DNA of 64,000 nt from Bemisia tabaci (GCF_918797505.1 NC_092793.1:5032366-5096365), one strand, 5' to 3'. Positions 1 through 12,383 are shown, numbered from the stretch's first letter. The notes: a model not told the origin generated them from the sequence alone. Numbers and translations: made by a program.

Positions 1-1576
1 GGTTACCAAGGAAACCGTAAACGCGTTTTTTCGTTTCCCGAAAATGATAGTCACCGTTGAGCTCATCAGGCGCGTTTTTTTAAGGCTTCATTTGAGTTCA
101 ACGATCAATTTCGATAAGAATTACTCTACCGCTAAGAAATTTTCTTATAGACAAACGATCAAAACTACCTGCTCATTAGGTTAAAAGCGTTAAAATACGG
201 TTTTCACAGCTTTATTTATTTTAAAACTGAACCCCCCAAAAAGCCTACACATCGATGAGCTGGTGCGCCATTTGAACGAATTAGCACTAATATACTAGTA
301 CTCTAGAGGCAAGTCGAAATCAAAAAGCGCTGCCTATCGGCTGAGCGCTTAAAATCAATGTCCTTTGCAATATGGTAAAATTATACACTGTTATCACGAG
401 TTAGTGCTGAATTTTCTGTGCAGAAAGGAATTTCAAAAGAAGGATCAAAACTTACTCATCCCAGTTCCGCTACTTTCGCTGTCACCTTAGCGTCACGATT
501 GATGGTATGAGATGTTTCGTTGAAAAAGTAGTCATCCTTGCCGGTGTATTGTAATAGCTGTTTTTCTCGAGGACAAATTCAGGAGTGACATTACGCGTGA
601 CTCTTAATGAGTTTGCATCTATTGTTCATATAGAAAACACATTTAATTTCTTTCTATTATGACTTTTTCAATACCTTGCTCAATGCACAATAAATCATTT
701 TTAAAAATTTTACTTGTTCACTACTTTCATAATTGCCTATTTCTAATCGTTGTAGGAGAGAATGGGCATGGCACTAACTACGACGAAAAAGAGAAGAGTC
801 ATGGTAATACACTGAAATGAAGTTTTAAATTTTAGGACCCTCTTCACACTGAACGCTATTACATTCATCTTCTTACGTGAAATAGGGAAACGTATTGAGT
901 GGATTGAATGTGTGTCGAAATTTTTAAAGCCTTGAGAGCTGGATGTTTATAAGTGAAGCAAACAATGAAAGCATTTGTTTTTGTTTGTCGTTAATCAAAG
1001 CTTAGAGGACAAAATATGTATGTAATATCTGGTGTTTCCTTTCTGAATATTTGTATTTATTGCAGCAAATTCACAATCCGCTAATTTTCAAACTAAAACA
1101 GAGAAACTCGGGATTCCTCTAACTCAAATTCAGGTTGTGGGAATCACGAGGGAAAATCAGGTCAAAAGCTTTCTTTAAAATACACTTTAATCTTGAAAAG
1201 CTAGAAGAATGCATCTTCAACCCACTTAAAAACTTCACAAGGCTATCTTCTTTATAGGTATCTATTTCGAACATTATGTTTAACAAACGGTATATTGCAA
1301 CTTTGGCGAGATATCTAATTGTTTCATTGTTTCCGTAGCACATTATAAATTCACTTCTTAAAACATCAGCGAACGATGAAAATTACGTGTAATTAGTGAG
1401 GGACGAGAGGGTAAAAAACGTCTGTTTACGCTGTCATCAAATTCCTGGTAGGCATATGGTTATGATAATATTCGGCGGTACTAATCACACTCAATCAGTT
1501 TGACGCGCTAATCAAAACATACCGGTAAGACAACTCAGAAAAAAGTACGTAAAATTAGAACTGAAACTCATAGTGA
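1..1576. other. Unassigned AT-rich DNA
   Basis: No gene or repeat family recognised. The only open frames are short and without codon or family signals. Confidence 0.5.
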
Positions 1577-1837
1577 ATATCGACGGTGAAACTACCAAAC
1601 CACGTATCTCGGTTGCGGTGTTTAAAAATCTACGCTCACATTTTATTTTTTTAAAGTAGACCAAATCAATATCATTCCTTGAAATTTTCACAGAATTTTC
1701 TCCGCACGAAGAGGAAAAATCACAGAAATTTTTAAGACTGGACGTTCAGTAGTTATTCATTTAAAAAATAAAGTATGACAGGAAGTCTGCGACGTCGCAA
1801 ACCGAGATACGTGGTTTGGTAGTTTCACCGTCGATAT
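1577..1837 (+). mobile_element. Family U MITE, copy U1
   Basis: ATATCGACGGTGAAACTACC to GGTAGTTTCACCGTCGATAT, arms reaching AACCGAGATACGTGG. Contains the core AATAAAGTATGACAGGAAGT and CTGCGACGTCGCAAACCG. Confidence 0.83.
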
Positions 1838-1838
1838 G

Positions 1839-2108
1839 CTGCCGTGCTTAGGAAGAACGACGTATGAACCTTCAGGCGTTGCCAAATTTCCATTTATAAA
1901 ACACGAATTTCCTGGTAAATTAATGAATACTTTCCTTCCAATTTTTCTGATAATGTTGTTTGCAATATCACCTAAAGTTCTTGAAAATTTCAAGGAAAAA
2001 TATTCATAATTTTTCTCAAAAAAAAAAAAAAAAAAAAAAAAAACATTTTACCGAAGGAAATCTGTCAACTCTCGAATGTTCATACGGCGTTCTTCTTCAG
2101 CACGACAG
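1839..2108. mobile_element. Family B MITE, copy B1
   Basis: Family B is a ~255-bp non-coding element. Its inverted ends run ACTGCCGTGCTAAGGAAAAA / CCTTAGCACGGCAGT, then CGCCGTATGAAC near each end, GTTGCCAAATTTCC inside that, and an AT-rich middle. This copy directly abuts family U copy U1 and is enlarged by a 20-base A run. No certain target duplication. Confidence 0.82.
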
Positions 2109-3404
2109 TATGTATAACACAAATTTTTTCCGAATTTAGGAAATGGATCTCCTTTTTCGGCAAGTATATTTTTTCTACTTCATGAATCGAGTTGATGCTT
2201 CGATCATGCTCAAAAACGAGCAAGCAAGTTTCTTTTTCACGTACCATGTGACATAAAATACTCCTTTTACGTGCTCTATCAAGTGTATCAGCCCACAAAA
2301 CGCTAAGGAACGATTTGAACGGTTTGATACAACTATTCGTACATTATGGATGTCCGCATTGCATATACACAAAATTGAAGGCGTTCTAATTTTTGTAACG
2401 AGGTACGCTTCCGAAAGACGCTGCTGAAGTGTAATGTTTCCATGAACGAAAGACCTCAACGCCAAGGAGTAAGGACAAGAAGAGGCCATTCAGCACCCTT
2501 TCAATTATTTATTTGTGTGCGTCACTTCGCCACTCTCGCAATAAAATCACGCAGCACACACAGCTACTTGGCTCGAATAACCCGACCGCCTTCAATTGTT
2601 TGTATATGCAAGACAGACATCCTGGAGTACGTATAGTTGTATCAAACCGTTGATATTTCGTTGCAACCGTCCCGAATAGCACACCGAAAAACAAGTTTGT
2701 TTTAAAACGGTTTCATTTTCATCTTTAAGAGACAAATGTTCAGGAAATAATTAAGGAATATTCTGAAGCAATTTAAGAATACAACTTGAGTATTCTTAGT
2801 TTTGGTAAACCTTTTTCACGTGATAGCGAAACGTTTTTTTGTGTTCGGTTTCAAAGTTACGAAAATATTTCAAAACTGCTATTGAAAAACCCACTTTTCA
2901 AAGGAATAGTTAAAAAAATATTTATCACTTTAAAAATTTTGGATTCTAAAAATGTTTTTAAAATTATATAAAATGTTTTAAACCAGATTAAAAACTCGTT
3001 TATGTAAGGAGCATAGGATATTTTCGGAGACCTGTTCAAGCGTCATTTCACCCGAAGTCAAAAAATGACATTTCATGTCAATAGTGACTCACTTTGACCA
3101 GTTTCAGTGTGCTGTAAAAAGCAGCTATCAGATTAATGGCACATTTGAGCCCGTCTACATAATTACTAACTCCCACACAAGCAAAGACTTGTCATATCTC
3201 AGTCAGAAACTAACTACTTGAACGAGGTGTTTGATAGATTACTTGATTCGATTTATTTGCGTTACATAACTCAGCTTGCTCCGAAAGCATGACATCATAT
3301 TCTGAGTGTGACTTATAAATTCACTTGACTCGAGGGAATTTTCCGAACGAGACGGGAGGTGTCCGTCATGGCGCGACCCGAAATTCACGCAGCGTGATGA
3401 CCTA

Positions 3405-3660
3405 CGCTGCCGAGCTAAGGAAAAACGTCGTATGAACCTTCGCCAGTTGCCAAATTTCCTTTGATAAAATATGAATTTATAGGAAAACTTGTGAGTGTAT
3501 TCCGTTCAGTTTTTCAGGGGATTTTCTTCGTAATCAGATCTATATCATCTGCAAATTTGAAGAGGAAATATTCATAACTTTGCTCAAAAATAGAAATTTT
3601 ATTGGAGGAACTTAGGCAACTCTCGAATATTCATACGGCGTTTTTCCTCAGCAAGGCAGT
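3405..3660. mobile_element. Family B MITE, copy B2
   Basis: Ends CTGCCGAGCTAAGG and CCTCAGCAAGGCAGT, with GTATGAACCTTCGCCAGTTG inside. Moderately diverged. Confidence 0.85.
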
Positions 3661-4351
3661 ACGAGACGGTGCGGTGATTTCCGAAAATTGGCACACAGAC
3701 ACTTCCAAAATACCTCTGCAACTTTGATAAGAAGTCGTGAGCCTCCCAAGTGCTGCCTGAATTATTAATGAAAGTTATCTTCGTTTCCGACGTAAAACAC
3801 CTCCTTGAACGGTACTTTCAGTTTCGTTTCGAACGATTTCATAATTTATTAGTGTATTGTATTTGTTACTACGATCCCTTCACTTACGGGATCCGTGAAG
3901 CGAGTTTTCAGGTGTTGGGCCGCCCGAGGCGCTGAAGGGCGTTTTGTGATTCAGAAATCTGTTGTTCTACGAAATTTCTCCACTTCGAGCATTTTTTCTT
4001 CCTTTTCTTCTTCTTCTTCTTCTCTCATTTTGTTATTCTTCTTTTCCTTTGAAATTTGCGAATAATCAATCGTCGCGATAGCGAAAGGCTGAGCCAAACT
4101 CGGCATTCGACCGCTTTTAATTTGCCTCTTTTCGTTCCTTACGTTTCATCTCTGAACTTGAAGTTTCAAAATCACACACAAGTTCCGTAATGCACTTGAG
4201 GTCAAGAATCAAGAATATTAAATTCAACGAAACCAAGAGTTTTTCTACACGTTAAAAAGAAATAAAAGAAGAAAATGACGGAACAGATATTATTTTGCGG
4301 CGTTCAAACAGACGATGGATCATTCGTCGCTCTCCTTACATAGGACGTAAC

Positions 4352-4515
4352 CAGTGGCGTGGCGTGCTTTGCGATATATCGATTGATCTGCCATTTAAAC
4401 CTATGGAAATTGATCGATGAACAGGGTGTTCGCAACGAACACCTTAATAATCGATTCTTTACCACAGCTTCAAATGGGGAAATATCGATAATCGATCATT
4501 CACGCCTCGCCACTG
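4352..4515 (+). mobile_element. Family A hAT-like MITE, copy A1
   Basis: Family A is a ~164-bp near-palindrome with ends CAGTGGCGTGGCGTG / CACGCCTCGCCACTG. It has inner CGATATATCGATTGATCTG and GTGTTCGCAACGAACAC dyads and no coding capacity. This copy is flanked by perfect 8-bp duplications GACGTAAC (4344-4351, 4516-4523). CAGTG-type ends with 8-bp duplications indicate the hAT superfamily. Confidence 0.9.
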
Positions 4516-4740
4516 GACGTAACTGCACCCCGCAATGAACCCTGTCGACCATTTGACTCGATGCTTTCCTAGGCTCATAAGTAAGTGCAGTTGCGCCCTT
4601 TTGTCAGCCAAACGACGTCTTGCAAGTCGATGATCGGTGAAAGTTGCAAAAATCATAAAATAATTTTGACAACTTTCTTTCCAGATTGTACCCTACGTAT
4701 CATGCGGAGCGTTCTTCGCTTCACGATAGTAAAAACTTTA

Positions 4741-5045
4741 TGGGCGGATCTGGGGGGCGGGGGGCACAATGACGTTCGATTTCCTCGTTCGCCCGTAAAA
4801 GAGGAAGAAAAAGGAAAGAAGGGAGAAAGAAAAAAGTAAAAAAGGAAAGAAAAAAGTAATGGAGTAAAGAAGAAGGGCGAAAGCTTGAGTTTGGTAATTA
4901 TTCATGACGAAATTGACTGAAACTACACATTAAATACTTTAAAATTCCGAAATTCCTCTAGAAGACCCCCGGATCCCCCCCCCCCCCGGTGGGTGGTCCT
5001 AAGAAAAAATCCGCCCCTCCCTTATCTAGATGTGTGGATCCACCT
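4741..5045. mobile_element. Family V hAT-like element, copy V1
   Basis: GGGCGGATCTGGGGGG at left, AAAAAATCCGCCCCTCCC near the right; G- and A-rich interior with GAAATTGACTGAAAC. The GGGCGGATC end is common among hAT MITEs. Confidence 0.55.
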
Positions 5046-5147
5046 ATCAAAAACTTATCAGCTTTGCACGTTTTGAAAGGCTCATTTATGTTGTTCTACT
5101 CGGGAACGTAGAAAGTTGAAACGTATAACTGGCCATCCGACATGACA

Positions 5148-5404
5148 ACTGCCGTGCTAAAGAGGAACGCCGTATGAACCTTCAAGGCGTTGCCAAATTT
5201 CCTTTGATAAAACACGAATTCCCTGGTAAGTTAATAAATATTTTCCAATAATTTTGTAGATAATTTTGTACGCAATTTCACTTAAAGTCCTTGAAAGGTT
5301 CAAGGAAAAATATTCATAACTTTCCTCAAAATTAAATATTTTATCGAAGGAAATATGGCAACTCTCGAATGGCGCTCATACGGCGTTCTTCCGTAGCACG
5401 GCAG
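5148..5404. mobile_element. Family B MITE, copy B3
   Basis: Ends ACTGCCGTGCTAAAG and CCGTAGCACGGCAG; both CGCCGTATGA blocks are preserved. Confidence 0.87.
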
Positions 5405-5995
5405 AAAGGGACGGAAGTTCTTACTATGCGCGGTTTTGATCTAAGTGCCACTTTCATTATCGTCCTTTTAATTTTAAATAAATGCACCTGACCTATCCTA
5501 ACCCAATTCAAATCTGTGTTGCCCTAGAAATCAGTTTTATTTTTGGCCAGCGTCCTGGTCGGGGCCAGCTTCCCAAAGTGAATTTCCTCACAGATTTAGC
5601 AATACAACGAGGCGCCATGAAGGCTTCAATTCATGTTTACGAAATAATGACCAAGATTAATTGTCTTGTTTTGATCCTCCAATTTGCTATTTTGTGATGG
5701 AAAAGACAGTATTGAGATTTGTCAGAGCCACATGAAAGAACTTCTATATGAATCTCAACTGTTAAATCAATGTTTGTTACAAGAACTATTAACTGTGTTT
5801 CTGGCAACACTGTAGATCTGGATTCTAAATCAGAGAGAGAATGAATCTATGGCGGCCCTTGACACAATGAGGTCGTAACCACATGCATTTTGGTCGCTAA
5901 GTAGGCTCCCAGAAATCCTCAATTGTCAGTTAGAAACATTTTTGGCAGTGCTCTTGTTAGGATGTTACTGATGGCATCCTCTCGACTCCAGATAT

Positions 5996-6087
5996 CAATG
6001 GTAAAGCGTGAGTGCGATCGATAATAATTGATATTTCCCCATTTAAAGCGATGGTAAAGAATCGATTATTAAGGTGTTCGTTGCGAA
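5996..6087 (-). mobile_element. Family A MITE, copy A3, left half (split)
   Basis: Reverse orientation; reads GATATTTCCCCATTTAAAGC, then GTAAAGAATCGATTATTAAG, and breaks inside the central GTTCGTTGCGAA dyad, where the 1.5-kb hAT-like element sits. The outer end is diverged. Confidence 0.8.
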
Positions 6088-7616
6088 CAGGGTCGGACTG
6101 GCTTGCATCTGAGGGCGTAGACCCTTGGCTGGTTAAGGGGGCGTAATGTGATATTTCCTGATGGGGCATCCCCTTCGTGGAGAGGGGTTCAGAAAAATTC
6201 GGCAAAGCAGCACAAATTTACGCTATTTTCACGTTCAAAGTTTATTAATCGTACAGAGTAAACATTGTAAAATTGAACGTATTGAAGTAACCGACAGACT
6301 TCTGAAATTAAAGAAAACAAAAAAAAAATAAAACGGCTAGACGCATCCAAGCACCATTATTTCCACAAGAACCCTGTCAGTGCTGCGGTTTACTCGTAGC
6401 TAAAGACGTGGGTCTAAAAATCCATTCTAAAAAAGAATCAGGCAAGAACCTGAAAAAAGAAGATAAAACGAGTATCAACACAGCCGACGACAAGAAAGAC
6501 GTATTCGGGCCTCTTTTTTAACTTTTCTCCCGAATTTGAGCGACACCTCATTGGCAGCATAGCAGAGCATTGAGAACTCACGCTTCGCGTCATCGCGCCT
6601 TCAATTTTTCAGATGCAGCACGGACGTCCATCAAGTACGAATAGTTGTATCTCTGCGCCGTCGTTGACGCGCATCCTTTCCCTCGCTTTATTTCCATATT
6701 GTGTTTGTTTCCGTTTGTCTTATTCGTAATGGTGCTTCATGCACTGCGTGATTAACACAGCCGAAGGTAGGAGAGATGTGTTCGGGCCTCTTTCTTAACT
6801 TTTCTCCCGAGTTTGAGCGACACCTCATTGGCAGCATATAGCAGAGCATTGAGAACTCAACCTTCGCGTCATCGCGCCTTCAATTTTTCAGATGCAGCAC
6901 GGACGTCCATCAAGTACGAATAGTTGTATCTCTGCGCCGTCGTTAACACGCATCCTTTCCTTCGCTTTATTTCCATATTGTGTTTGTTTCCGTTTGTCTT
7001 ATTCGTAATGGTGCTTTAAACTAGAGCAGAGCATTGCGACTTCACGACTCACGCCATCGCGTCTTACATTTTTCATATGCAATGTGGACATCCATCTTGC
7101 GAGAATAGTTGTATCGCGTTTACACTTTAGATGTCTCTTACTTTTGAATTTCGAAATAAATTAAGGTTAAGTTTGCCCGAGATATTCTATGATATGTCCA
7201 AATCAATAGTCATTTTGAAAAGGAAGAAATATGTTGAAAGGTCTCTCATGAGGTCTATAAAGTATGAGTATGTCTAAAAATCGAACTAGCTATCGTTTCT
7301 ACGGGAGTTACACATAGAGAATGAAGGAGGGGGATGATAAAGCGCCAGTATGTCAACAAAAAGGTCACAATTTCACAGTAAAGTGTTTACGCTTCAGCAA
7401 GTAGTTCTTGGACCTCTTCACTACTATGCGTAAAATCACCTCTCTTCACTCCTAACTCTCTCTTCTTCCGTTCATTTAAGAAAATTTCCGCATATATTCT
7501 CGGTCGTAATTTTTTTTCTCTTCTTATTTTGCTATCTGTCAGAGGGGCACGTTTTTGGCGCGCCAAGGGGGCGTATCTGCCAATGGCAGATTGGCCTTAT
7601 GGCCAGTCCGAGCCTG
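6088..7616. mobile_element. 1.5-kb non-coding hAT-like element nested in family A copy
   Basis: Ends CAGGGTCGGACTGGC and its inverted form GCCAGTCCGAGCCTG are flanked by the 8-bp duplication GTTGCGAA (6080-6087 and 7617-7624), the length expected of hAT transposition. The interrupted sequence is a family A palindrome. No transposase frame is present. Inside is a 2.4-unit tandem repeat. Confidence 0.85.
6480..7115. repeat. Tandem repeat, ~277-bp unit, 2.4 copies
   Basis: The segment from CGGGCCTCTTT (6506) recurs from 6783 with few changes, including TTGAGCGACACCTCATTGGC and GCACGGACGTCCATCAAG. A third, diverged partial unit starts near 7,025. It contains the dispersed GACGTCCATC...AATAGTTGTATC motif seen elsewhere in the window. 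Confidence 0.85.
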
Positions 7617-7690
7617 GTTGCGAACACCCTGCTCATCGATCCTTTTCCATAGGTTTAAATAGCAGATCAATCATAAAGTGCGCTACTATA
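7617..7690 (-). mobile_element. Family A MITE, copy A3, right half (split)
   Basis: Resumes with GTTGCGAACACCCTGCTCAT and CCATAGGTTTAAATAGCAG on the far side of the nested element; its terminal ~15 bases are diverged. Confidence 0.8.
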
Positions 7691-7963
7691 ATTTACCTCC
7701 AGCTTTCAACACCGGAGGATCTCTCTCATTGAAGTTCGTGTAATTTAGAGCACCAAATACTCTGAATCTGATCACGAAAACCGATATGTTTCCACAAAGC
7801 TATAGCGTCGATTAACGGTGAAATTGGAAAAATTGTGTGGACACATAGAATTGCGACGTTGCGAATTCTTCGGATTGCCTTGATAAGCTTAACTAATTTT
7901 TGTCGCATGATTACTTGTATTAAATAATATTCCATAAGATATTTGAAAATTTCTCGATACCTG

Positions 7964-8217
7964 CTCTGTCATGCTACGGCAAAACGCCGTAATAACCCTC
8001 AAGCGTTGCCAAATTTTCCTTGATGAAATACGAATTTATTGGGAAAAATGTGAATACGTTTCTTCCAATTTTTCAGACAATTTTGTTCGCAATCTAATCT
8101 GAAATATCTGAAAATTTGAGGGGAAATATGCATAACGTTCTTCCAAAATGAATGTTTAATCACGGGAAATTTGGCAAAATTCGGATGTTCATACGACATT
8201 TTTCCTTGGCACGGCAG
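7964..8217. mobile_element. Family B MITE, copy B4
   Basis: Left end degraded (CTGTCATGCTACGGC), right end CCTTGGCACGGCAGT. Abuts family A copy A2. Confidence 0.8.
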
Positions 8218-8235
8218 TGCTCTATCCATACGGAC

Positions 8236-8399
8236 CAGTGGCGTGGCGTGCTTTGCGATATATCGAATGATCTGCCATTTAAAGCTATGGAAAATGATCG
8301 ATAAACAGGGTGTTCGCAACGAACACCTTAATAGTCGATTCTTTACCATAGCTTCAAATGGAGAAATATCGATAATCGATTATTCACGCCACGCCATTG
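8236..8399 (+). mobile_element. Family A MITE, copy A2
   Basis: Flanked by the perfect 8-bp duplication ATACGGAC (8228-8235, 8400-8407). Inserted 18 bases from the right end of family B copy B4. Confidence 0.9.
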
Positions 8400-9072
8400 A
8401 TACGGACGAAAAAAAGTAAGGTTGAAATGGAGTTTTTGCGAGCCACAGGGATTTGCGATCTAAGTACTTTTCCATACGTAAAATCTCGCAGATGATACGA
8501 TGATGCAGAAAAAATGGTGCTTAAGTTGTTAAATTATCATCGGAATGGTTCAGCACGCATGAATTTTAATTTTCAAATTCAGCACTGCTGCTGATTTACA
8601 ACCAGGAGTACTAGCGGTTATCCCAGGGTGCAGGTTGTTATATTAAAAATTACCGTTTCAAAATATGAATCGATTAGATCATCGATCGCTGAATTTTCGA
8701 TTATCCAAAAATTCGATTAATCAATCTTTCGACTAATCGAAAGACTATATAAACGTTTGATTTTTGCACCCTTGCCTACGTGAGTGCGGTGCCACGAAGT
8801 ATTTCTCTTGATAGGAACAGAAATAAAATCGTTCAAGGCCAAAAATAAACAACGCCGAGTATCTCGACCGACTCGAACTGCAGTATGCGGCGTGGCGCTA
8901 AAGCCATGCTTCATCTCCTGGTTCATTGAACATTGCACATTTCTGCGCTGTTGCCATTTTATTGGCTGATTTTCATTTCCTCAGGAACGACAGTCGAACT
9001 GACTCTGCCACTATCATGCACCGTTTTAAACCGGACCTCAACTTGAGCGTCATTCGCGATTCCAATACTGTG

Positions 9073-9230
9073 CATGGCGTGGCGTGGTTGGCGAAACATC
9101 GATTGATCTGCCATTTAAACCGATGGAAAAGGATCGATTAAGAGAATGTTTGTAACGAACATTTTAGTAATCGATTCTATACCGTGGAGTCAAAAGGGGA
9201 CATATCGATTTGCGATCATTACAACTTACT
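9073..9230 (+). mobile_element. Family A MITE, copy A4 (diverged)
   Basis: Recognised from CATGGCGTGGCGTGG, ATCGATTGATCTGCCATTTA and GTTTGTAACGAAC. Many substitutions and no detectable duplication, so an old copy. Confidence 0.75.
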
Positions 9231-10662
9231 AACGACTGAACTCTCTCGCTTCGGACCGCTATGGGGATAGAAATACAACTGAATTGACGAAAATAAATAT
9301 AAGATATGATTCCTTGTTCGAGAGAGATGTTTAAAATTCTAGAGCATCTGTTCACTCCATTTATTATTGATGGCACGCGACTGTTTTCCAAAATTACGGA
9401 TCTTCAATAATCGCTGATAAAATCAAGAAGTTGTCAAAACACCCGAAAGATTTCCACAGCTGCACCATTAAATTCAACCATTTAAAACAATTTACTGACT
9501 ACTGACCTATTGCGAGAGGGTTTTTGGATAAAATCCGCTGCACCGTTGACACCATCATTTTGCTGTTGTTGTTGTTACTGTCATTAATATCCTTATTGTC
9601 ATTGTTGTTATTGTTATTGTTACTCATTACCACTTGCAAAATTAAAGATCCGCACTTGAGGCTGAAATTCTGAGCTCAAAAACTTAACATCTCGCGATCA
9701 GCTAAGTCTTCATCCAATTGGAAACCACCTATTTTCACCTGTCATTCATGGCTGATTCGGTTGACTATAAACGGCAATCTGTATTAAAAATTTCCGGTTT
9801 TTAGATAATTAAGTACGATGATACGATTACTTTATTAGATTATCACCTTGAATATGACAAAATTCGCATTCACTGCACGGTGACCCGTGATGCACAAGTG
9901 ACGAAAGGATTAGACATAGAATATCCTATCGATGTTCTTTTTTATCTTTTTATTTAATGTTCTTATAAACCACACATATCTACTTATTTGATTAAATTTT
10001 TGTTTTTGAGATTAGGTTTATTTTTAGTCTTAATAATCACTATTTTCAGGATATTCTATATGATATCCTGGGATGTAAGATTATTCGTTGATTTACTTCA
10101 CGAAGGCGAGTAAGGATGGAGACTTAGGAGATGTGCCCGAGCATGGTTGCTAAATTGTGCTGAAAATAAAATCTGTTCCGCACAAGACTGATGTAACATA
10201 AAGACCACCGAATCTGGCAATCTTCGCCGCGAGTACGAGAAATCCACTTGACACGGTCAAACGGGAATGGGACGAAAGGGAGCGTCACAACCGGCGGGTA
10301 TAGAATCTGGATTGAAGAAAAGCATCAAAGCACCTCACACTGCCGGATTCGGACCAATTCTCGACGCGAGAAAAAAAAAAGCTCACTTTGTGGTGATGAA
10401 CGAGAGCAATGATGACACAGAGAACACCGTAATCGTGGAGGATTCGGGGGGGTCTAACGGTTGTGCCGACTGTGGGAACGCAAAAGGACCTGCCTGAAAA
10501 AGGTTCGACGAGGAACTGATTTGCCTGAGGTTCGTCGATTTCGCTCGGAATCGGAAGGTTTTCAGTTTTTTTTTTGCGACACACCGCGTCGGCCGAATTA
10601 GTAAACCAGTTCTTTTTCGCGATTCCCCTTCCTTCTGGCGTCGCGACGCGACGGCCGGCGCG
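9231..10662. other. Unassigned DNA with a GTT/ATT microsatellite
   Basis: Contains a TTGTTGTTGTTACTG-type simple repeat at about 9,563-9,625 and a GC-richer patch at 10,260-10,660. Open frames overlap on both strands there without a recognisable product. Confidence 0.5.
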
Positions 10663-10900
10663 GCGCACAGTGGAACGAGATGTTAGAAAAGGTTGCACAT
10701 GAAATGTTTGGCTGAAATTTCAAATTTTGATGTTTATTTCGTCACAAATTCAACTTGGAGGGGTATTCCTAACAGGAAATTCCACGAAAAAACCAATGGA
10801 ACCACTTTTAAACTGTTTTGTTTAATATTTTTGAAAATATAAGCTTCCGAAGTTTCCAAATTTTGTCCGACCTCTCAACGAACGCGGTCCAGTGTGCGGC
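10663..10900. mobile_element. Family C element, copy C1
   Basis: Family C is a ~240-bp element with ends GCACAGTGGATCGAGTCAAT and its inverse. Inside are GAGAGGTCGGACA, AAACCAATGGAACCACTTT and GGAGTTATAAGCGTTTAAAG. This copy has CGCACAGTGGAACGAG and CGGTCCAGTGTGCG ends and lies 87 bases from C2. Confidence 0.8.
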
Positions 10901-10986
10901 GCGGCGTTGGAAGTTGCGCGCTGAAATGAAGGGCCTTGGCGGATCTCCTGTCGCGGAGCTTAAAAAAACCGATGCCCCGCACCGCG

Positions 10987-11227
10987 CCGCAAAGTGGATC
11001 GAATCGATGGATGAGGTCGGACAAAATTCGGAAACTTAAAACGCTTTCAACTCCGTTTATATGAAACTTTGAGGCTCTGAAAGCGGACCCATTGGTTTCC
11101 TCGTGAAATTTTCTTCCAGACGCACCCCTTAAAATTTAAAATGCGACGAAATAAACATCAAAATTTGCAGTTTTAGTCAAAAATATGAAGTCCAACCTCT
11201 CTGATTGACTCGATCCACTGTGCGCCG
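10987..11227. mobile_element. Family C element, copy C2
   Basis: CGCAAAGTGGATCGAATCGA to ACTCGATCCACTGTGCG; opposite internal polarity to C1. Confidence 0.82.
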
Positions 11228-12375
11228 CTCCATGGGGAGATCTTCTGTGCCAAGAAGAAATAACAGAGTCCGTCGGATTTCATTTTCTGGACCAGCTTTG
11301 ACCGTGAGCGCCCTAAACAGTTTTCAGGGTTAGGGCGCAAAACTGCAGGGGTGCAGCAACTTCCCGACCCGACAACGCGACCGGTCCAGTTGCGGGAAAT
11401 TGGGGAGCCCCGAGAAAACGGGGGAACACCGGGAAACCTAACTGGATCACTTTAAATTATCAATTCAATTTTTATGACATTTTCAGCGATGGAATAGATC
11501 AATGGAGCATTTGCACTAAAAAATAAATTGCTTCTTTCTGAGAGTACTAAATAAGCTGAGCTCGCAGTATTTTACATACTTTTTTCTGAAATAGGAAATT
11601 GTAGAAAAATAGATGATTACGTGAGAAAATGTGCATGATGTTCTACTGAATATCAGTATTCAAAATGTGGATCAAAAGATCACATTTTCAAACGTCGAGA
11701 CTTCTTTGACCTTTATCCATCACAAACCAAGGAAACAAATCGATAGCTAAGGAACAATCCCGCCTAACGGAAAATTTAGACGAAAATGAGTTGGTAACAT
11801 CGCCGCGCTCTACAAGTCAAATACAGAAGCTGGTGTTTTTAGTTTTTCCAATTCCACACCGAAAGGCTGTTATAACGCTATAATGTATAAAAAAATTGCA
11901 AAGCTAATCTTAAAATTACAAAAATGGCGGAGTTTTTCTCTTCGTCCAGCAAAATTGTCAATTTGCTGATAAGCTCCTTATTAGTCGTCGATATATGTGT
12001 TTCGGTAAATAATTTATTGGACAAGAAGACAATAAATGACGTTAGGAATTTTCGGAGGGTGCATGAGTAGGTACTTCAGTTGTGCGTGAATCGTATAAAT
12101 AAAAAAGATTACATTCATTAAAACAGAATATCTGATTTCCGGTGATAGTTCTTTTCATCGAATGACACGAGCGCGTGGCAGCGAGTTAGTTTCTTGATCG
12201 GTGGCAAGATGAACAAATATTTCCGCTGTTTATACGCTCGATTGCGCGCCGAGACCCTGTAAAAAATAGCTCGGATCCCGGATCCCAATAGCACCAACAA
12301 TGATGGTTGTAGAAGCACGCGAATCAATCATGTAAAATCCTAGAATTTCGTCAGAGTCTTCATGCTTAACTGACA
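11228..12375. other. Unassigned DNA between C2 and A5
   Basis: No gene, RNA or repeat family recognised. A GC-richer stretch lies at 11,220-11,440. Confidence 0.5.
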
Positions 12376-12383
12376 TTCATTAC

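Noticed and set aside
2442..2694. Overlapping frames on both strands at 2.4-2.7 kb
   Set aside because: They lie in the dispersed GACATCC...ATAGTTGTATC repeat and lack any domain.
9560..9630. GTT/ATT-rich block as possible poly-Asn or poly-Gln coding
   Set aside because: No sustained open frame or flanking coding signal; a microsatellite.
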